Positions 62,201 through 63,783 of a DNA stretch of 63,783 nucleotides are shown one piece after another (position 1 is the first letter of the stretch; each line of letters starts with the position of its first letter). The stretch spans positions 1-63,783 of the forward strand of contig JANQMH010000040.1 in NCBI GenBank assembly GCA_028280195.1, read 5' to 3'. The DNA is from Exilibacterium sp. GTDB taxonomy: Bacteria; Pseudomonadota; Gammaproteobacteria; Pseudomonadales; Cellvibrionaceae. The notes under the pieces are model-generated. The model was not told where the DNA came from and ran no database searches. It saw nothing but the letters and a program-made list of their open reading frames with translations. The position numbers and the translations under genes are program-made.

Positions 62201-62402
62201 GATCAAAGTCCTCGCGGCTGGCCAGCGCTACCAGGATTTCGTCCGCTGTAAGGTTTCTGATTTGCAGTAATTTGATTTCGGCATCGAGCGGCTGGTTGAG
62301 CGCGGAATTGAGTTTGATTTCACCCAAGCCCAGGGCCGCTGCCATTTCAGCACCCAGTGCAGCAACCAATCCCACAGCCAAAGTCAGCTTACGAACACGC
62401 AT
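59286..62402 (-). CDS. fimV: FimV-like polar hub protein
   Basis: A 1038-residue inner-membrane protein. It has a signal peptide, the FimV N-terminal domain (LNSALNQPLDAEIKLLQIRN), a LysM domain (SNDTLWQIAQRVRPDRSVSI, ~190-255) and a coiled coil (~330-375). A membrane segment follows (NILWLGAGLAAVLGAILLFM), then a very acidic cytoplasmic part with repeated L-D-L-D/E stretches. The C-terminal TPR-like end (KLDLARAYIDMGDKDGAKDI) is the family FimV_C motif. In Pseudomonas FimV binds peptidoglycan and scaffolds polar twitching and c-AMP proteins. AAGGA precedes the ATG. Confidence 0.94.
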   Translation of the reverse strand: MRVRKLTLAVGLVAALGAEMAAALGLGEIKLNSALNQPLDAEIKLLQIRNLTADEILVALASREDFDRAGVERLFFLSDLRFRVVLDHPSGPIVRVTSRKPVREPYLNFLLETQWPTGRLLREYTLLMDLPVFGDQPAAPVRGAQTRPQAAAPPRPAAPPPAPPRAAPEYSQPQQPGRASPSRTVDVYGPVTSNDTLWQIAQRVRPDRSVSIQQTMLALQRINPGAFINNNINLLRRGQVLRVPSLDEIYSLSAQQAVAEVAIQNAQWAGGEAGGRVTGAQLDGGRRTASDGGARPSGQGRVKLGAPGDAESALAGRGSGATDGDIEALENELAITQEQLDKSQRDNAELSSRIGDLEAQIETMERLVEVSQQELRALQLASQQGEGAAADGAAVDAGAAVDIDLSAVGETVDGGETAAAADITAEAAAADSAAAAAPAPAPAAATAQAAEPDPTKVVRSQPPKPKSFMDTLLDNILWLGAGLAAVLGAILLFMRRRSEAVAEDEAIGDFDHFDDNNVFAEQESDPVADDLEMPDEVEAPQETFAEELEDTDSVEQALETVEAETSDVVGEADIYIAYGKFDQAEDMLRKVLDDNPARTDVRLKLLEVFSESRQVQKFDRDYAELLTYNDTAANQRAAELRSHIPDAGDFDAAAPAAAEPDLDAELEAAEDAGELSLELDLDEAAAGAAESDFEDLDLDLSLDTDDELDTRAGGDLAGADDSLELDLDLDETDLAEAPAASRKEDPALDLESADTELSLDLQDTNTDLDDLTLELDQAGDAVADTADDALALDLSLDEELDDLDLADAGAEAAAAGQGAAADALDTSLDTLDTSLDESLDSDDFDLEMGDVDMAALDQEVEELAANLDLDDAGDGSAGVAELDMEAELDGLDIEEGDLDMPAKPAMEEPVTDFDTLQPAQSGSGAEVVELQALESADDEVFDTALAAVPDNASAGDTLAAANDTDIDSAALDRGADLSDENAELDFLADTDEAATKLDLARAYIDMGDKDGAKDILDEVAEEGNDQQRHEAQELLSRM

Positions 62403-62598
62403 AGGATGATCCTTTTATTATCTCCTTGCCCCCTTGTGCCACCCATTGAGCTGATCGTTCCACCAGCAGGTATTTTCGGGCACCCGGGTCCGGGATGTAA
62501 TAAGCAATACCGGTTTCGGAGGCCGGGTCGTAGGCCGATAGCACGAAGATTAGGCCCCAAACCTCGAATATATATTCACTTGTGGCCGTAAGTATTCA

Positions 62599-63621
62599 TT
62601 ATAAATAGGTTTTTATCAACTCTTCAGCAATTTGTACGCTATTTAAGGCCGCGCCTTTTCGCACATTATCTGACACAATCCACAAATTCAGGCCGCGGCC
62701 GTGGGAGATATCCTCGCGGATACGCCCCACAAACACCTGATCGCAACCCACCGCGTCCTCGATTGGCGTGGGGTAGCCGCCGTCGGCGCGCTCGTCCATC
62801 ACCGCCACACCGGCTGCATCGCGCAGCAGGGCGCGGGCCTGTTCGGCGCTGATCGGGTCACCGGTCTCGATGTGAACCGCCGCCGAGTGACCGTAAAAAA
62901 CCGGAATGCGAACACAGGTGGGATTTACCCGCAGCTGCGCGTCGGCAAGTACCTTGCGCGTCTCCCACACTATTTTCATCTCTTCTCTGGTATAGCCGTT
63001 ATCCTCGAAAGTGTCGATCTGGGGCAGGCAATTAAAGGCGATTTGTTTGGCAAAGACCCGGCACCGCGCACCCTGGCCGTTGAGCAGCTGTGCGGTCTGC
63101 CCGGCCAGTTCTTCCACCGCCGCCTTGCCGGCGCCGGAAACGGCCTGGTAGGTGCTGACATTGATGCGCTCGATACCCACCGCATCATAAATCGGTTTTA
63201 GCGCCACCAGCAGCTGTATGGCAGAGCCGTTCGGGTTGGCGACAATACCGCGCCGGCGGTAGTCGGCCAGCGCCGCCGGATTGACCTCCGGCACCACCAG
63301 CGGGACATCGTCGTCGTAGCGAAACTGCGAGGTACTGTCTATCACCACACAACCGGCCGCCGCAGCCCGCGGCCCGTGTTCGGCCGCAACAGCGGCACCG
63401 GCGGCAAACAGGCCGATCTGCACGGCGGAGAAATCGAAGCCGGCGAGATCGCGCACCCGCTGGGCTTTGCCGCCAAACATCACACTGCCGCCGGCCGAGT
63501 CTTCGCTGGCCAGCGCATGCAATTTGCCGACCGGGAACTTGCGCTGGTGCAGGATCTCCAGCATGGCCTCACCCACAGCACCAGTGGCGCCCACCACGGC
63601 TACATCATAGCTATCACTCAT
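62599..63621 (-). CDS. Aspartate-semialdehyde dehydrogenase-like protein (Usg type)
   Basis: A 340-residue paralog of Asd, next to the 3' end of the true asd gene. The N-terminal Rossmann motif VAVVGATGAVGEAML and VPEVNPAAL are present. The active-site segment, PNCST in active enzymes, reads NPNGSAIQL: the catalytic Cys is Gly. E. coli Usg likewise lacks this Cys. The substrate-binding His/Arg region (IPVFYGHSAAVHIET) remains. It is therefore probably not a dehydrogenase; role unknown. In E. coli usg precedes truA; here fimV sits between, as in Pseudomonas. Confidence 0.92.
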   Translation of the reverse strand: MSDSYDVAVVGATGAVGEAMLEILHQRKFPVGKLHALASEDSAGGSVMFGGKAQRVRDLAGFDFSAVQIGLFAAGAAVAAEHGPRAAAAGCVVIDSTSQFRYDDDVPLVVPEVNPAALADYRRRGIVANPNGSAIQLLVALKPIYDAVGIERINVSTYQAVSGAGKAAVEELAGQTAQLLNGQGARCRVFAKQIAFNCLPQIDTFEDNGYTREEMKIVWETRKVLADAQLRVNPTCVRIPVFYGHSAAVHIETGDPISAEQARALLRDAAGVAVMDERADGGYPTPIEDAVGCDQVFVGRIREDISHGRGLNLWIVSDNVRKGAALNSVQIAEELIKTYL

Positions 63622-63634
63622 GGCTCGTTACCTG

Positions 63635-63783
63635 TCAGGCTTCAATCAGAATGCGCAGTATTCGCCGCAGCGGCTCGGCCGCCCCCCACAGCAACTGGTC
63701 GCCCACGGTAAAGGCAGACAGGTATTCGGCACCCATATTCATTTTGCGCAGGCGCCCCACCGGTACCTCGAGGCTGCCGGTCA
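63635..63783 (-). CDS. asd: Aspartate-semialdehyde dehydrogenase Asd, C-terminal end
   Basis: The last 49 codons of a gene cut by the window edge. They encode [20 protein letters not shown] and then [20 protein letters not shown], the conserved C-terminus of gammaproteobacterial Asd (NADPH-dependent, lysine/threonine/methionine pathway). The stop is at 63635-63637. It lies 13 bases upstream of the Asd-like paralog. Confidence 0.93.
   Translation of the reverse strand, partial: TGSLEVPVGRLRKMNMGAEYLSAFTVGDQLLWGAAEPLRRILRILIEA

Overview
The window looks like the chromosome of an aerobic, GC-rich gammaproteobacterium, probably a marine member near the Pseudomonadales/Cellvibrionales. The order asd-usg-fimV-truA-trpF-trpB-trpA-accD-folC-SPOR-cvpA-purF-metZ on the right is the conserved Pseudomonas-type housekeeping block. 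The left part carries cmoAB, dgkA, a Cpx-type two-component system, fadD, rluB-scpB-scpA, a yciO-trpH pair, pdxJ and a dksA-like gene. Assignment below order level is not supported by anything I can read directly.

Layout. 1-3.4 kb: end of an M16C zinc protease, then a convergent histidine kinase/TPR response regulator pair. 3.6-6.5 kb: cmoA-cmoB, dgkA and a flavodoxin. 6.5-9 kb: cpxR-cpxA preceded by five tandem CpxR-type half-sites on an exact 10-bp period; on the other strand lies a candidate small RNA ending in a clear intrinsic terminator. 9.2-24.3 kb: a diguanylate cyclase, fadD, rluB, scpBA, yciO, trpH, a VC0807-like membrane protein, yciI, an SH3 protein, a cyclophilin, pdxJ, a CBS protein, a DUF2520 protein, a thioesterase, an M28 peptidase and a DksA-like protein. 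Two 90-bp short-tandem-repeat tracts sit directly upstream of scpA and yciO.

24.7-43.2 kb is an accessory island. Its G+C is visibly lower, its codon use differs, and it carries no housekeeping genes. The left edge lies inside a TrmH-family methyltransferase gene whose 5' half is GC-rich and whose 3' half is AT-richer. The right edge is a second, decayed copy of the same gene: 140 bp aligned without gaps to the left copy with 11 mismatches, joined to a truncated alpha/beta-hydrolase gene. Between the edges is a ten-gene minus-strand operon with junctions of a few bases: RraA-like aldolase, UxuA-like dehydratase, XylX-like FAH-fold dehydratase, aldehyde dehydrogenase, PhyH dioxygenase, serine hydrolase, M81 (MlrC-like) metallohydrolase, DUF819 membrane protein, second serine hydrolase and S33 peptidase. 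A TonB-dependent receptor, a FadR-type GntR regulator and a D-serine-dehydratase-like fragment accompany it. The receptor gene and the ten-gene operon share a 40-42 bp upstream motif with inverted-repeat ends that abuts a -35-like hexamer in both. I infer a regulon that imports a compound with an amide- or ester-linked part and a sugar-acid part, hydrolyses it, and feeds the sugar acid through a Weimberg-like route to 2-oxoglutarate.

43.8-63.8 kb returns to GC-rich housekeeping DNA: a TetR regulator; a moxR-DUF58-transglutaminase operon; metZ, purF, cvpA, a SPOR protein, folC, accD, trpA, trpB and trpF; two tiny membrane proteins; truA; fimV; an Asd paralog that has Gly in place of the catalytic Cys; and the 3' end of asd.
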